From NCBI GenBank assembly GCA_963663025.1, contig OY760073.1:1612001-1676000 (forward strand): DNA of 64,000 nt, in the 5' to 3' direction. A program made the translations under genes and the position numbers. The notes under the pieces were generated by a model. That model was given only the letters and a program-made list of their open reading frames with translations. It was not told where the DNA came from and did not search any database. The stretch's first letter is position 1. Each line of letters starts with the position of its first letter. This DNA is from JAGWBF01 sp963663025 (GTDB lineage Bacteria; Chloroflexota; Dehalococcoidia; Lucifugimonadales; JAGWBF01). Positions 17,986 through 26,389 of this stretch are shown here, piece by piece.

Positions 17986-18680
17986 GCTGTTGCCTCCCCT
18001 GTTAAGAAGAATTGACGCAAGCCTTTGTTCAATTCCTCGTTAGCGCGGTGAACTTCAACAACCTCATCCTCAGCCAATTCCCGAAAAAGTTCGTTGGGTC
18101 TAATCTCGGCAATCCTTATAGGTCCGCCAACCTTTGGATCTTGTGAAGCGGTCTCGCTGATCAAGTATTCCGACAATGCTTTGGCCTTGTCGAGGGTAAT
18201 CGCATCATCATAGTAGCGATGGACTAGATATATGGCGTACTGAGGAACACCGGCCATACATTTATCCTTAAAGAGTTGCGGGGCAAAGTTGGTTTGACTA
18301 ACCAACATATAGAGGAGAGCCTCGGGTTCTGCCCCATCAGAGTATCGATAACCGGCTAGAGTAATCAGAACAGCCGGTCTGTTGGCTGGCGGAATGCTCT
18401 GAAACCAGTCATTAAAGCAATTGGTAATCTCTGGCCGAATGGCATCGACGGCTGTATCGATATCCTTGAAGTTATCCAGACCCTTTTTCTGGAGCTCATC
18501 CAAGAGCGTATTGCCCATTTCGGCGGTTCCCGCAAAGCCGATGCCGCAGTGTCCCATTGGGAAGATCTTCTGGTAATTGTCGTCGATAGCTGTAAGACCA
18601 CGAGGGTCTCCTATGGTGCCCCTAGTATCGGCGGCCATGACAATTCCATCGGCTGCTTTCATCGCAATAACCAGGCTCAT
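17982..18680 (-). CDS. Proteasome-like Ntn hydrolase with N-terminal Ser
   Basis: The 232-residue protein resembles 20S proteasome beta-type subunits. After removal of Met1 the chain begins SLVIAMKAADGIVMAADTRG, which aligns without gaps to the TTxVGIxxKDGVVLAADxRAT start of beta subunits. Asp17 is conserved and the Lys33 position is matched by YQKIFPM four residues later. GIGFAGTAEMG fits the loop before helix 1. The catalytic Thr1 is replaced by Ser. No alpha subunit, HslU or ARC/Mpa ATPase is nearby. It is the first gene of a two-gene operon with its acidic partner. Confidence 0.75.
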   Translation of the reverse strand: MSLVIAMKAADGIVMAADTRGTIGDPRGLTAIDDNYQKIFPMGHCGIGFAGTAEMGNTLLDELQKKGLDNFKDIDTAVDAIRPEITNCFNDWFQSIPPANRPAVLITLAGYRYSDGAEPEALLYMLVSQTNFAPQLFKDKCMAGVPQYAIYLVHRYYDDAITLDKAKALSEYLISETASQDPKVGGPIRIAEIRPNELFRELAEDEVVEVHRANEELNKGLRQFFLTGEATA

Positions 18681-18881
18681 AGAGTTGCCCTAACGCCACC
18701 TGACCTGCGCTGCTGTATTTGCTGGCCTTGAGTGTTCCTATGGGGTCACAGATAGCGCACTTCCTGACCCTAACTTCATTATAGCACGAGCCGCTGTGCG
18801 CAAACCCTAGCAATTATCGGCATATTTGTAAAGGGGTCTTGGCTGCCGCCCTTCGGGAAGGGCTTGGAGGGACCCGACCCC

Positions 18882-20516
18882 CTACAGGGCGGCCGCGTGG
18901 CCGTCGCCACGGGGGTCGGAGGCCCCGATGAGCACACCCCGGGAGTTGTCCCGCACGATGAGCTGCACCTTCCCCAGCATGCCTCCACGGCCCGATGGAT
19001 AGACGACGCTGTGCCCCATCCTCTCCAAGGCTTCGCTGGTCTCCCGGGGGAAGCCGGGTTCAGGGGTAAATTCCAGAGGCGCTTCGATGGTCGCCGGGTC
19101 GGAGCCGGGATGGCTCGCCCACCGCGGCGCATCCACCGCCTCCTGGGGCGCCATGCCATGGTCCAGAAGGTTGGAGACGACCTGGGCGTTTGTCTGCACC
19201 TGGTAGTCACCCCCAGGGGTCCCGCCGACGAGCAGGGGCTGGTCGCCGTCGAAGACCATGTAGCAGTTGAGGGTGTGCATGGTGCGCCTGCCCGGGCCCA
19301 CAAGGTTCGGATGGCCCTCCTCCAGGCTGAAGCCCCGTCCACCCCGGTTGTTGAAGAGGACCCCCGTGCTGCCGGCGATGAAACCGGACCCGTAGCGGTT
19401 GGACAAGCTGTGAATAAAGGAGATCATGTTCCCTTCGCCGTCGGCCACGCAGAAATAGGTCGTGTCCCCGCTTCTCTCAGCCGGCACCATGGCGGGAGCA
19501 TCCGCCCTGACGCGGAGGGGGTCAATTAGCTCCCTGCGCCGGTCGGCATGCTCCATGGATATCAGCATGTCCAGGGGCCAGTCCACGTAGCGGGGGTCTC
19601 CCGCATACTGGTTGCGGTCTTCGAATGCCAGCTTCTTGGACTCCACCATGAGGTGGACCCCCTGGGGGCTGTTGAAGCCCAGGGAACCCAGGTCGAACCC
19701 GTTCATCAGGTTGAGCATCGACAGGTGCACCAACCCCTGGGACGGGGGCCGAGTCTGGTAGACGTTGTGGCCACGATAAGTCGTTGCGATGGGAGGTTCG
19801 TACACCTCGGTCTGGTGGCTGGCGAAGTCTTCCAGGGTGAAAGGAGCGCCCGCTTCCTGCAGGGCCTCTACCATCTCGGCCGCCAGGCTTCCCCGGTAGA
19901 ACTCGTCGGCCCCTCCTTCAACAATCCTTTCGAAGGCCCTGGCCATGTCGCCCAGCACTATCACATCACCCTGCCCATAGGGATCGCCGTTCTTGGTCAT
20001 TACGCTACGGGTGGAAGGATAGCGGGACAGCAGGTCCAGGGACGCGCTGTAGGATGGAGCGCAGCTGGGCAGCAGGGGATGGCCGTCCCTGGCGTAGCCG
20101 ATGGCAGGGGCAAGGAGCTGGCCCATGGGCAGGGTGCAATAGCCTTGATGGAGCGTTTCCCAGGCGGCCACCTCGCCCGGGACTGTGATGGAGAGGGGGC
20201 CCCTGAGGGGCATCTTGGTGTAACCCTGGGAGCGGAAGAAGTCGGGGGTAGCCCCCGAGGGCGCTCCGCCGCTGCCGTTCAGCCCGATAACCCTACCCGA
20301 CGCGGCGTGGTACAGGATGGCGAAGGTGTCGCCTCCAAGGCCGCAGCTCGTCTGAATGGTCACCGTTTCGGCCGCCGCAGCAGCTATGGCGGCATCGAAA
20401 GCGTTTCCACCCTGGAGAAGGATGTTGATTCCGGCCGAGGCCGCAAGGGGAGAAGCGGAGCACACCATTCCCTTCTGCCCTAAGGCCGGACTACGGGTTA
20501 CACCTTGAACAGCCAT
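18882..20516 (-). CDS. ggt: Gamma-glutamyltransferase family protein
   Basis: The 544-residue protein has full family length. The N-terminal half contains GGNAFDAAIAAAAAETV and the core LGGDTFAILYH. The autoprocessing site lies in RSGDTTYFCVADGEGNMISF, where the second Thr would become the nucleophile of the small subunit; GSGFIAGSTGVLFNNRG follows. GGT enzymes cleave or transfer gamma-glutamyl groups of glutathione and relatives, and related members are acylases. No Sec signal is evident at the N-terminus (MAVQGVTRSPALG), so a cytosolic form is likely. Confidence 0.9.
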   Translation of the reverse strand: MAVQGVTRSPALGQKGMVCSASPLAASAGINILLQGGNAFDAAIAAAAAETVTIQTSCGLGGDTFAILYHAASGRVIGLNGSGGAPSGATPDFFRSQGYTKMPLRGPLSITVPGEVAAWETLHQGYCTLPMGQLLAPAIGYARDGHPLLPSCAPSYSASLDLLSRYPSTRSVMTKNGDPYGQGDVIVLGDMARAFERIVEGGADEFYRGSLAAEMVEALQEAGAPFTLEDFASHQTEVYEPPIATTYRGHNVYQTRPPSQGLVHLSMLNLMNGFDLGSLGFNSPQGVHLMVESKKLAFEDRNQYAGDPRYVDWPLDMLISMEHADRRRELIDPLRVRADAPAMVPAERSGDTTYFCVADGEGNMISFIHSLSNRYGSGFIAGSTGVLFNNRGGRGFSLEEGHPNLVGPGRRTMHTLNCYMVFDGDQPLLVGGTPGGDYQVQTNAQVVSNLLDHGMAPQEAVDAPRWASHPGSDPATIEAPLEFTPEPGFPRETSEALERMGHSVVYPSGRGGMLGKVQLIVRDNSRGVLIGASDPRGDGHAAAL

Positions 20517-20676
20517 AGCAAAGCTCCTGTGAGAGCATAGGGTCAGCTATCGGGCAGTGTAGGTTGGGCCAAACGGGAGTGTCAAGGTTAGGGCCAATAA
20601 ATGCGGCAGGCCTACGCGGTTGCAAAACGTGGGGGCGGAATGTACCTTTAGCCGAGCCATATCGGGGGAGCGCAGA

Positions 20677-21081
20677 TTGGTCCAGGTCGCAAGAAGGTTC
20701 TACGATGAGATGATCGCCCACGCCCTGGAGGACGATTCCATCGAGTGCTGCGGCGTGCTGGCTGGCACCGACGGCAACTTCCTGAAGCTGTACCGCATGA
20801 CCAACGTGGAGAACAGCCCCTACCGCTTCAGCTGGGACCCCAAGGAGCTGCTCCCTGTGTGGAACGACATGGAAGACAACAACTGGGAGCACCGGGCGGT
20901 GTACCACTCCCACACCCACTCTGAAGCCTACCCCTCCAGCACCGACGTCCGGCTGGCCTCTTGGCCCGAGGCCTTCTACATGATCGTCTCGCTGATGGAC
21001 AAGGACAACCCCGATGTGCGGGCTTTCCGCATCGTCGATGGCGCCATCACCGAGGAGCCCCTGGAGGTTACCCAGGACTAG
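20677..21081 (+). CDS. Mov34/MPN (JAMM) metallopeptidase-like protein
   Basis: The protein has the JAMM zinc-protease layout: the upstream Glu in ECCGVLAG, then YHSHTHSEAYPSSTD providing two His, Ser and Asp. Bacterial members remove ubiquitin-like modifiers or act on cysteine-carrying sulfur proteins such as in the CysM/CysO route. I start at a TTG at 20677 (134 residues) because GGGGGAG precedes it by six bases and the domain begins there; the frame is open further upstream. It converges on leuB with a four-base overlap. No ubiquitin-like or ThiS-like gene is adjacent. Confidence 0.85.
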   Translation: MVQVARRFYDEMIAHALEDDSIECCGVLAGTDGNFLKLYRMTNVENSPYRFSWDPKELLPVWNDMEDNNWEHRAVYHSHTHSEAYPSSTDVRLASWPEAFYMIVSLMDKDNPDVRAFRIVDGAITEEPLEVTQD

Positions 21082-22181
21082 AGGGCCGACAGTACCTGGT
21101 CGCCCATCTCCTCGGTGCTCACCCGCTTAATGGCCCGACCGGCGGACGCTTCCGCAATGTCGGCGGTGCGATACCCCTCCCCCAGGACGTCTTCCACGGC
21201 CCTCTCCACGACGGATGCCTCTTCGGTCAGACCCAGGGAGTACCGCATCAACAGGGCGACGCTGAACATGGTGGCTATGGGGTTGGCTATCCCCTGCCCG
21301 GCGATGTCCGGCGCGGAGCCGTGTATGGGTTCATAGAGCCCTATGGCCCTTCCCCCGTCGGCGGGCACACCCGCCAAGCTGGCCGACGGCAGCAGGCCCA
21401 TAGATGCGGCCAGGATTCCGGCTTCGTCAGTCAGGATGTCCCCGAAGGTGTTCTCAGTCACGATAACGTCAAACCGGGACGGACGCTGCACAATCTGCAT
21501 GGCGCAGGTGTCCACCAGCATGTGCTCCATCTCAACATCCGGGTACTGGGACGCCATGTCGGTGGCGGTCTGTCTCCACAGGCGGGATGTCTCCAGGACG
21601 TTGGCCTTGTCCACCGAGGTCAGCTTTCCCTTTCTCCGGCGGGCCAACTCGAAGCCGACCTTGAGCACCCGTTCGATCTCGGCCTGGGAGTAGCGCATGG
21701 TGTCCACGCTGGTCCAGCCCTGCCGAGTCTGGCGTCGCCCCTTGGGCTTGGCGTAGTAGAGGCCGCCCGTCAGCTCCCGCACCACCAACATATCCACATC
21801 CTGAAGGACCGAAGGCTTGATGACGCTGGCATCCACCATGTCGGGAAGAATCTTGACGGGGCGCAGGTTGGCGAACACCGAAAGGCCCTTGCGGATGCCC
21901 AAGATGCCCTCTTCGGGGCGCACCTTCGCCTGGGGGTCGTCCCACTTGGGCCCGCCGACGGCCCCGAAGAGGACGGCGTCGTACCCTCCGGCCGCTTCCA
22001 TGGTGCTCGCCCGGAGGGCAACGCCATGCTTGTCGATGGCCGCCCCGCCGACATCATCATAAGATAGCTCGAAGCGATGGCCGAAGCGGCTCCCCACCTT
22101 CTCCAACACCCTTACGCCCTGCTGCACCACCTCGGGGCCGATTCCGTCGCCGGGCAGCACAAGAATCCTGAAGTCCATCAT
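21078..22181 (-). CDS. leuB: 3-Isopropylmalate dehydrogenase
   Basis: At 367 residues this matches LeuB. It opens with ILVLPGDGIGPEVV and has the diagnostic loop FGAVGGPKWDD, the substrate region ELTGGLYYAK, the metal-binding part ITENTFGDILTDEAG and GSAPDIAGQGIANP. LeuB oxidises and decarboxylates 3-isopropylmalate in leucine synthesis, using NAD. No other leu gene is in the window. It runs against the JAMM gene with a four-base overlap of stops and faces rny across a 200-base gap. Confidence 0.95.
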   Translation of the reverse strand: MMDFRILVLPGDGIGPEVVQQGVRVLEKVGSRFGHRFELSYDDVGGAAIDKHGVALRASTMEAAGGYDAVLFGAVGGPKWDDPQAKVRPEEGILGIRKGLSVFANLRPVKILPDMVDASVIKPSVLQDVDMLVVRELTGGLYYAKPKGRRQTRQGWTSVDTMRYSQAEIERVLKVGFELARRRKGKLTSVDKANVLETSRLWRQTATDMASQYPDVEMEHMLVDTCAMQIVQRPSRFDVIVTENTFGDILTDEAGILAASMGLLPSASLAGVPADGGRAIGLYEPIHGSAPDIAGQGIANPIATMFSVALLMRYSLGLTEEASVVERAVEDVLGEGYRTADIAEASAGRAIKRVSTEEMGDQVLSAL

Positions 22182-22273
22182 TACCCTCCCAGAGCAGTTC
22201 CCAAACGGGCCGGAACGCCGTCATTATACCTTTCGCCGGCAACATGAAGGGCCACAGAAGCCCGTGTTTTTCC

Positions 22274-22302
22274 TTGACACTCAAAGCTGGTGAAGATATC
22301 AT
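22274..22302 (+). promoter_or_regulatory. Promoter of rny
   Basis: TTGACA at 22274-22279 and TATCAT at 22297-22302 are spaced by 17 bases. Both boxes are identical to those of the 16S promoter. Transcription would start near 22309, leaving a leader of about 75 bases before the GTG start of rny. Confidence 0.75.
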
Positions 22303-22310
22303 TGGGCCTG

Positions 22311-22357
22311 TTAAGAGCTATGCTGGGACAACTGCGTCCGGAATTTCTGGCTCTTAA
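22311..22357 (+). promoter_or_regulatory. Nested hairpin in the rny leader
   Basis: TTAAGAGC (22311-22318) pairs with GCTCTTAA (22350-22357), and inside it GGAC (22326-22329) pairs with GTCC (22336-22339). The structure begins right at the predicted transcription start. It may protect the transcript or allow autoregulation by RNase Y. Confidence 0.5.
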
Positions 22358-22384
22358 ATTTAGTATCTGGGCGGAAAGGAAAAG

Positions 22385-23869
22385 GTGATTCGCTTGAACC
22401 CGTTTAGATTCCTGTCCGACCTGGCGGGCACTGGAAGATTAAGGCGCGCACAAGAAGAAGCCAATCGAGTATTGGAAGCGGCCGAAGAGCAAAAACGTAG
22501 TATCTTGCTGGAAGCTCGTGAGGAGGCAGTAAAGACCAGGACCTCTGTAGAAGGAGACCTAAAGGAACGAAGGAAGGAAGTACAGAGGCAGGAACGAAGG
22601 GTCAGCCAGAGGGAAGAGAACCTGGAGGAGAAGCTCCAGTCCCTGACTGATAAGGAGCAAGGTCTGAAGTCCAGGGAAGATGATCTTTCAAAGCTGAGAG
22701 AGGAGCTGGTGCAGCTTAAGGAAGACCAGCTGAAGCAGCTTGAGGAGACAGCCAGGCTCTCCTACAACGACGCAAAGGACATCCTCCTGAAGAAGGCTGA
22801 AGACGGGGTGAAGCACGAGCTCGCCCGCCGTTACTACGAGCTGGAAAAGCAGACCAAAGAAGAAGCAGAGCAGAAAGCCCGCCGGGTCATAACCATGGCT
22901 ATCAACCGGCTGGCGACCGACGTGGTCTCAGAGAGCACCACCTCTGTCGTGCAGCTGCCCAACGACGAGATGAAGGGGCGCCTCATCGGGCGCGAAGGCC
23001 GGAACATCAAGGTGCTGGAGAGCCTCACCGGGGTAGATGTCATCATCGACGACACCCCCGGGGTGGTGACCGTATCTTGCTTTGACCCCGTACGCAGGGA
23101 AACGGCACGCCTGACCCTGGAGAAACTGGTGGCCGATGGCCGCATACAGCCTGCCCGCATAGAAGAGATGGTCGAGCGCACCCAGAACGAGATGGATGAG
23201 ACCATGCAGCGGGAAGGCGATAAGGCTGTCCTGGAAGCGGGAGTGACGGGGCTGAACCCGGACCTGGTCAAGCTCCTGGGCCGGCTCAAGTACCGCTACA
23301 GCTACGGCGAAAACCAGCTCCACCATGCCGTGGAGGTTTCGTTGCTGTCGGGCATGATGGCGGCTGAAATCGGCGCTAACATCGAGGTGGCAAAGGCCGG
23401 GGGCCTGCTTCACGACATAGGGAAGGCCCTCACCCACGAGGTGGAAGGCCCCCACGCCGAGATCGGCGCGGAGGTTGCCCGCAGGTACGGCATCCACCCC
23501 GAGGTCCACAGGGCTATCATGGAGCACCACGACGAGGACCGGGGGTCTGTCGAGGCGTTTCTCGTGGCCACCGCCGATGCCATCAGCGCAGCCAGGCCGG
23601 GCTCCCGCAAGGAGACCCTGGAGCACTATGTAAAGAGGCTGGAGGACCTGGAGAACGTGGCATCCAGCTTCCCCGGCATAGAGAAGACCTTCGCCATCCA
23701 GGCGGGTCGGGAAGTGCGCATCATGGTGAAGCCGGACAACGTGGATGATGTGGCTGCTTCCAACCTCGCCCGGGACGTTGCCAAGAAGATACAGGACGAC
23801 CTGGTCTTTCCTGGGCAGATCAAGGTAACCGTCATAAGGGAAAGCCGAAGCGTAGAGTACGCCAGGTAG
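22385..23869 (+). CDS. rny: Ribonuclease Y without an N-terminal membrane anchor
   Basis: The 494-residue protein has the RNase Y domain order: a long charged coiled coil (about 20-190), a KH domain with GRLIGREGRNIKVLESLTG, and an HD domain with LLHDIGKAL and later MEHHDED. RNase Y is an endonuclease that starts mRNA decay. Classical RNase Y begins with a transmembrane helix; here the N-terminus is MIRLNPFRFLSDLAGTGRLR and directly enters the coiled coil. An in-frame stop lies eight codons upstream of the GTG start, so no anchor was missed. GGAAAGGA precedes the GTG. The ymdB-like gene follows. Confidence 0.93.
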   Translation: MIRLNPFRFLSDLAGTGRLRRAQEEANRVLEAAEEQKRSILLEAREEAVKTRTSVEGDLKERRKEVQRQERRVSQREENLEEKLQSLTDKEQGLKSREDDLSKLREELVQLKEDQLKQLEETARLSYNDAKDILLKKAEDGVKHELARRYYELEKQTKEEAEQKARRVITMAINRLATDVVSESTTSVVQLPNDEMKGRLIGREGRNIKVLESLTGVDVIIDDTPGVVTVSCFDPVRRETARLTLEKLVADGRIQPARIEEMVERTQNEMDETMQREGDKAVLEAGVTGLNPDLVKLLGRLKYRYSYGENQLHHAVEVSLLSGMMAAEIGANIEVAKAGGLLHDIGKALTHEVEGPHAEIGAEVARRYGIHPEVHRAIMEHHDEDRGSVEAFLVATADAISAARPGSRKETLEHYVKRLEDLENVASSFPGIEKTFAIQAGREVRIMVKPDNVDDVAASNLARDVAKKIQDDLVFPGQIKVTVIRESRSVEYAR

Positions 23870-23922
23870 CCGGAGTAGCACGATACCGGCGAGGCAATCT
23901 ATGCCAACGGAGCGCGAAGAGA

Positions 23923-23952
23923 AATGGGTGGTAGGGAAACCTACCACCCATT
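23923..23952 (+). terminator. Perfect 13-bp hairpin with GAAA tetraloop between rny and the ymdB-like gene
   Basis: AATGGGTGGTAGG and CCTACCACCCATT pair without mismatch around GAAA. No U-run follows, so it is not a textbook terminator. It could be a processing or stability element or a weak terminator 54 bases past rny. Confidence 0.6.
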
Positions 23953-24040
23953 GCACAACTGGGACCCAACACTTAAGATAATACGTTCTTCATCATGGCG
24001 CCGGGAAGTTTCCCGGGTCCCCAGACCAGGATAGGATACG

Positions 24041-24829
24041 TTGCGCATACTTATGATCGGTGACGTGGTTGGCAAGCCGGGGCGTAGAGCTGTCGAAACC
24101 CTGGTACCCGGCATGCGCCGGGAGCTCTCCATCGACTTTGTTATCGCCAACGGCGAGAACTCAGCCGGCGGATTCGGCATTACCCCCAGCACCGCCCGGG
24201 GCCTGCTGGATGCCGAAGTGGACGTCATCACCTCTGGCAACCACATCTGGAAACACAAAGAGATCGTCCCCTACATCAATGGCGAGTGGCCACTCATTCG
24301 GCCCGCCAACTACCCCAGCGAAAGCCCCGGCAGGGGGTACATAAGGATTGCCGACACAGCGGTCATCAACCTTATGGGCCGGGTCTTCATGAACACCCTG
24401 GACTGCCCCTTCCGCACCGTCGATCGCATCCTGGAGAACCTGAACACAGGTGATGCGCCCAAGTTCATCTTGGTGGACTTTCATGCCGAGGCCACCTCGG
24501 AGAAGCAAGCCATGGGGTGGTACCTCGATGGGCGGGTCAGCGCCGTGGTCGGCACCCACACTCATGTGGCGACGGCGGACACCCGGGTGCTCCCAGAGGG
24601 CACGGCGTTCGTGACCGACCTGGGCATGACGGGCCCACAAAATTCGGTCATAGGGTGCGAGGTGCCCATAGTCCTCGAGCAATTCCTCACCCAGATGCCG
24701 GTCCGTCTTGCCGTCGCCGGCGGCCCTGGGCCGGCTATCCTAAATGCGGTGGTCATAGAGCTGGATGATGAATCAGGCCGGGCCGTGAGCATCCAGCGCG
24801 CCGACCGTACCATCGAGTTCGACGACTAG
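24041..24829 (+). CDS. ymdB: YmdB-like metallophosphoesterase (TIGR00282 family)
   Basis: The 262-residue protein begins RILMIGDVVGKPGRRAVE and contains FVIANGENSAGGFGI, TSGNHIWKHKEI and VGTHTHVATADTRV, the metal ligands of this phosphodiesterase family. YmdB hydrolyses 2',3'-cyclic nucleotides and affects biofilm and RNA turnover; in Firmicutes it lies next to rny, as here. The start is a TTG behind AGGATAGGA. Its stop abuts the ATG of the PHP gene, so the two are cotranscribed. Confidence 0.92.
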   Translation: MRILMIGDVVGKPGRRAVETLVPGMRRELSIDFVIANGENSAGGFGITPSTARGLLDAEVDVITSGNHIWKHKEIVPYINGEWPLIRPANYPSESPGRGYIRIADTAVINLMGRVFMNTLDCPFRTVDRILENLNTGDAPKFILVDFHAEATSEKQAMGWYLDGRVSAVVGTHTHVATADTRVLPEGTAFVTDLGMTGPQNSVIGCEVPIVLEQFLTQMPVRLAVAGGPGPAILNAVVIELDDESGRAVSIQRADRTIEFDD

Positions 24830-25663
24830 ATGGCTCTCGTCGATCTGCACCTCCATACAACCGCCTCCGACGGGCGCCTGTCTCCCACCGAGTTGGTGCA
24901 GTTGGCCGCCAGCCAGAACGTGCAGTTCATGGCAGTCACGGACCACGACTCCACCGACGGCCTGGAGGAAGCCTTTTCCGCCGCCAAGGGCTTCGACGGG
25001 ATGGAGATCATCCCTGGCATCGAGCTGGGGACCGACATCCCCGGGACCGAAGTCCATATGCTGGCCTACTTCATCCAGCACAACAGGCCGGATATGCAGG
25101 AGGAGCTGAAGCGCCTCCGCGCGGGTCGGCAGGACCGGGCCAAGGGCATGGTGGACAAGCTGACGGAAATGGGGTTCCCCATGGACTGGGAACGAGTGCA
25201 GGAGATCGCCGGCGACGGCGCCGTCGGACGGCCTCACGTGGCCCAAGCCATGGTGGAGCGGGGCTACGTCAGCGAAACCAAAGAGGCCTTCGATAAGTAC
25301 ATCGGAAGAAGCTGCCCCGCCTACGTCGAGCGGGAGAAGATGACCCCTGCCGAGTCCATAGAGCTGATCAAGTCCTGGGGAGGCGTCCCGGTACTGGCCC
25401 ACCCCATATATATCCCCAACTTTGAGTCTATCCTGGGAGAGCTGGTGAACGCGGGCCTGGCCGGAGTTGAGGTTTACTACGCCAAGTGCACTCAAGAGCA
25501 GATCGACAAGGTTGCCAGCCTGGCCGCCGAGTACGACCTCCTCCCCTGCGGAGGCAGCGACTACCACGGCACCGACAGCAAGGACGAGCCTCTGCCCGGC
25601 TCCATGGGTCCGTCTGTAGAAGTAGTGGAACAGCTCCGGCAGTTGGCAACGCCTGGATACTGA
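24830..25663 (+). CDS. PHP domain phosphoesterase
   Basis: The 277-residue protein has the PHP motifs VDLHLHTTASDG, AVTDHDSTDG, PGIELGTD and, near the end, GGSDYHG. The insert between residues about 90 and 180 is typical of the TrpH/YciV-like branch, which hydrolyses 3'-phosphorylated nucleotides or short RNA. The ATG directly follows the stop of the ymdB-like gene. The three genes rny, ymdB-like and PHP all touch RNA or nucleotide turnover, which makes a shared role plausible. Confidence 0.9.
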   Translation: MALVDLHLHTTASDGRLSPTELVQLAASQNVQFMAVTDHDSTDGLEEAFSAAKGFDGMEIIPGIELGTDIPGTEVHMLAYFIQHNRPDMQEELKRLRAGRQDRAKGMVDKLTEMGFPMDWERVQEIAGDGAVGRPHVAQAMVERGYVSETKEAFDKYIGRSCPAYVEREKMTPAESIELIKSWGGVPVLAHPIYIPNFESILGELVNAGLAGVEVYYAKCTQEQIDKVASLAAEYDLLPCGGSDYHGTDSKDEPLPGSMGPSVEVVEQLRQLATPGY

Positions 25664-25692
25664 TCCCCGGAGGACCGCTAGGCAAGTAGCCG

Positions 25693-26385
25693 ATGGAACT
25701 GGCAGCCCTCTACATCTACGCTTACCTCGTAGGCTCCATCCCCACCGCCTATATCATCGGGCGGCTGGTGCGGGGGATAGATATCCGGGAGCACGGCAGC
25801 GGGAACATCGGGGGTTCCAACCTGTACTACAACGTGGGCGGGAGATGGGTGTTCCCGCTGGGGGTGGTGGAGCTGTTCCTCAAGGGAGGCTCCCCCATCT
25901 GGATAGGCATGTGGTGGCTGGACAAGGACACCTCCTCCTTCGCCCTCATGGGGGCAGCCCTCATCGCCATCGCCGGCAACAACTGGTCCTGCTACCTCCG
26001 GTTCACAGGTGGGCGAGGCGTCGCCGTTGCCTCGGGCGCCCTGCTGGCCATAACATTTCCTCCCTGGCAGCTCTTCCTGTTCATAGGGATAGCCATCGGC
26101 GGTTGGGCGATCTTCCGAAGCTCCGGGGTGTGGGTGCTGATCTCCCTGGCCCTCCTTCCCCTGTGGAGCTACCTCCTGGGGGATCCCCTGGCGATTATCC
26201 TGTTCTGTGTCGGACTGGTGGCCCTCACCGGCTTCAAGCGCCTGACCGGTAACTGGGAGCCAATGCCCAAGGACCTGCCCAAGAGGCAAGTGTTGTTCAA
26301 CCGTCTGTTCAGGGACCGGGACTACGCAAGCCGGGACCTGTGGATGGAAAGAACGCCCGGCAAGGGCAGCGAAGGCGTAAGATAG
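25693..26385 (+). CDS. plsY: Glycerol-3-phosphate acyltransferase PlsY-like, divergent
   Basis: This 230-residue membrane protein has five to six hydrophobic segments and the three PlsY motifs: GSIPTAYIIGRLV with HGSGNIGGSNLYYNVG, then AGNNWSCYLRFTGGRGVAV, and late GFKRLTGN. PlsY transfers an acyl group from acyl-phosphate to glycerol-3-phosphate, the first step of phospholipid synthesis. The usual GHNF/W...GGKG is here GNN...GGRG, and GAT is GGS, so it is a divergent member. It follows the PHP gene closely in the same operon-like array. Confidence 0.85.
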   Translation: MELAALYIYAYLVGSIPTAYIIGRLVRGIDIREHGSGNIGGSNLYYNVGGRWVFPLGVVELFLKGGSPIWIGMWWLDKDTSSFALMGAALIAIAGNNWSCYLRFTGGRGVAVASGALLAITFPPWQLFLFIGIAIGGWAIFRSSGVWVLISLALLPLWSYLLGDPLAIILFCVGLVALTGFKRLTGNWEPMPKDLPKRQVLFNRLFRDRDYASRDLWMERTPGKGSEGVR

Positions 26386-26389
26386 GCAG

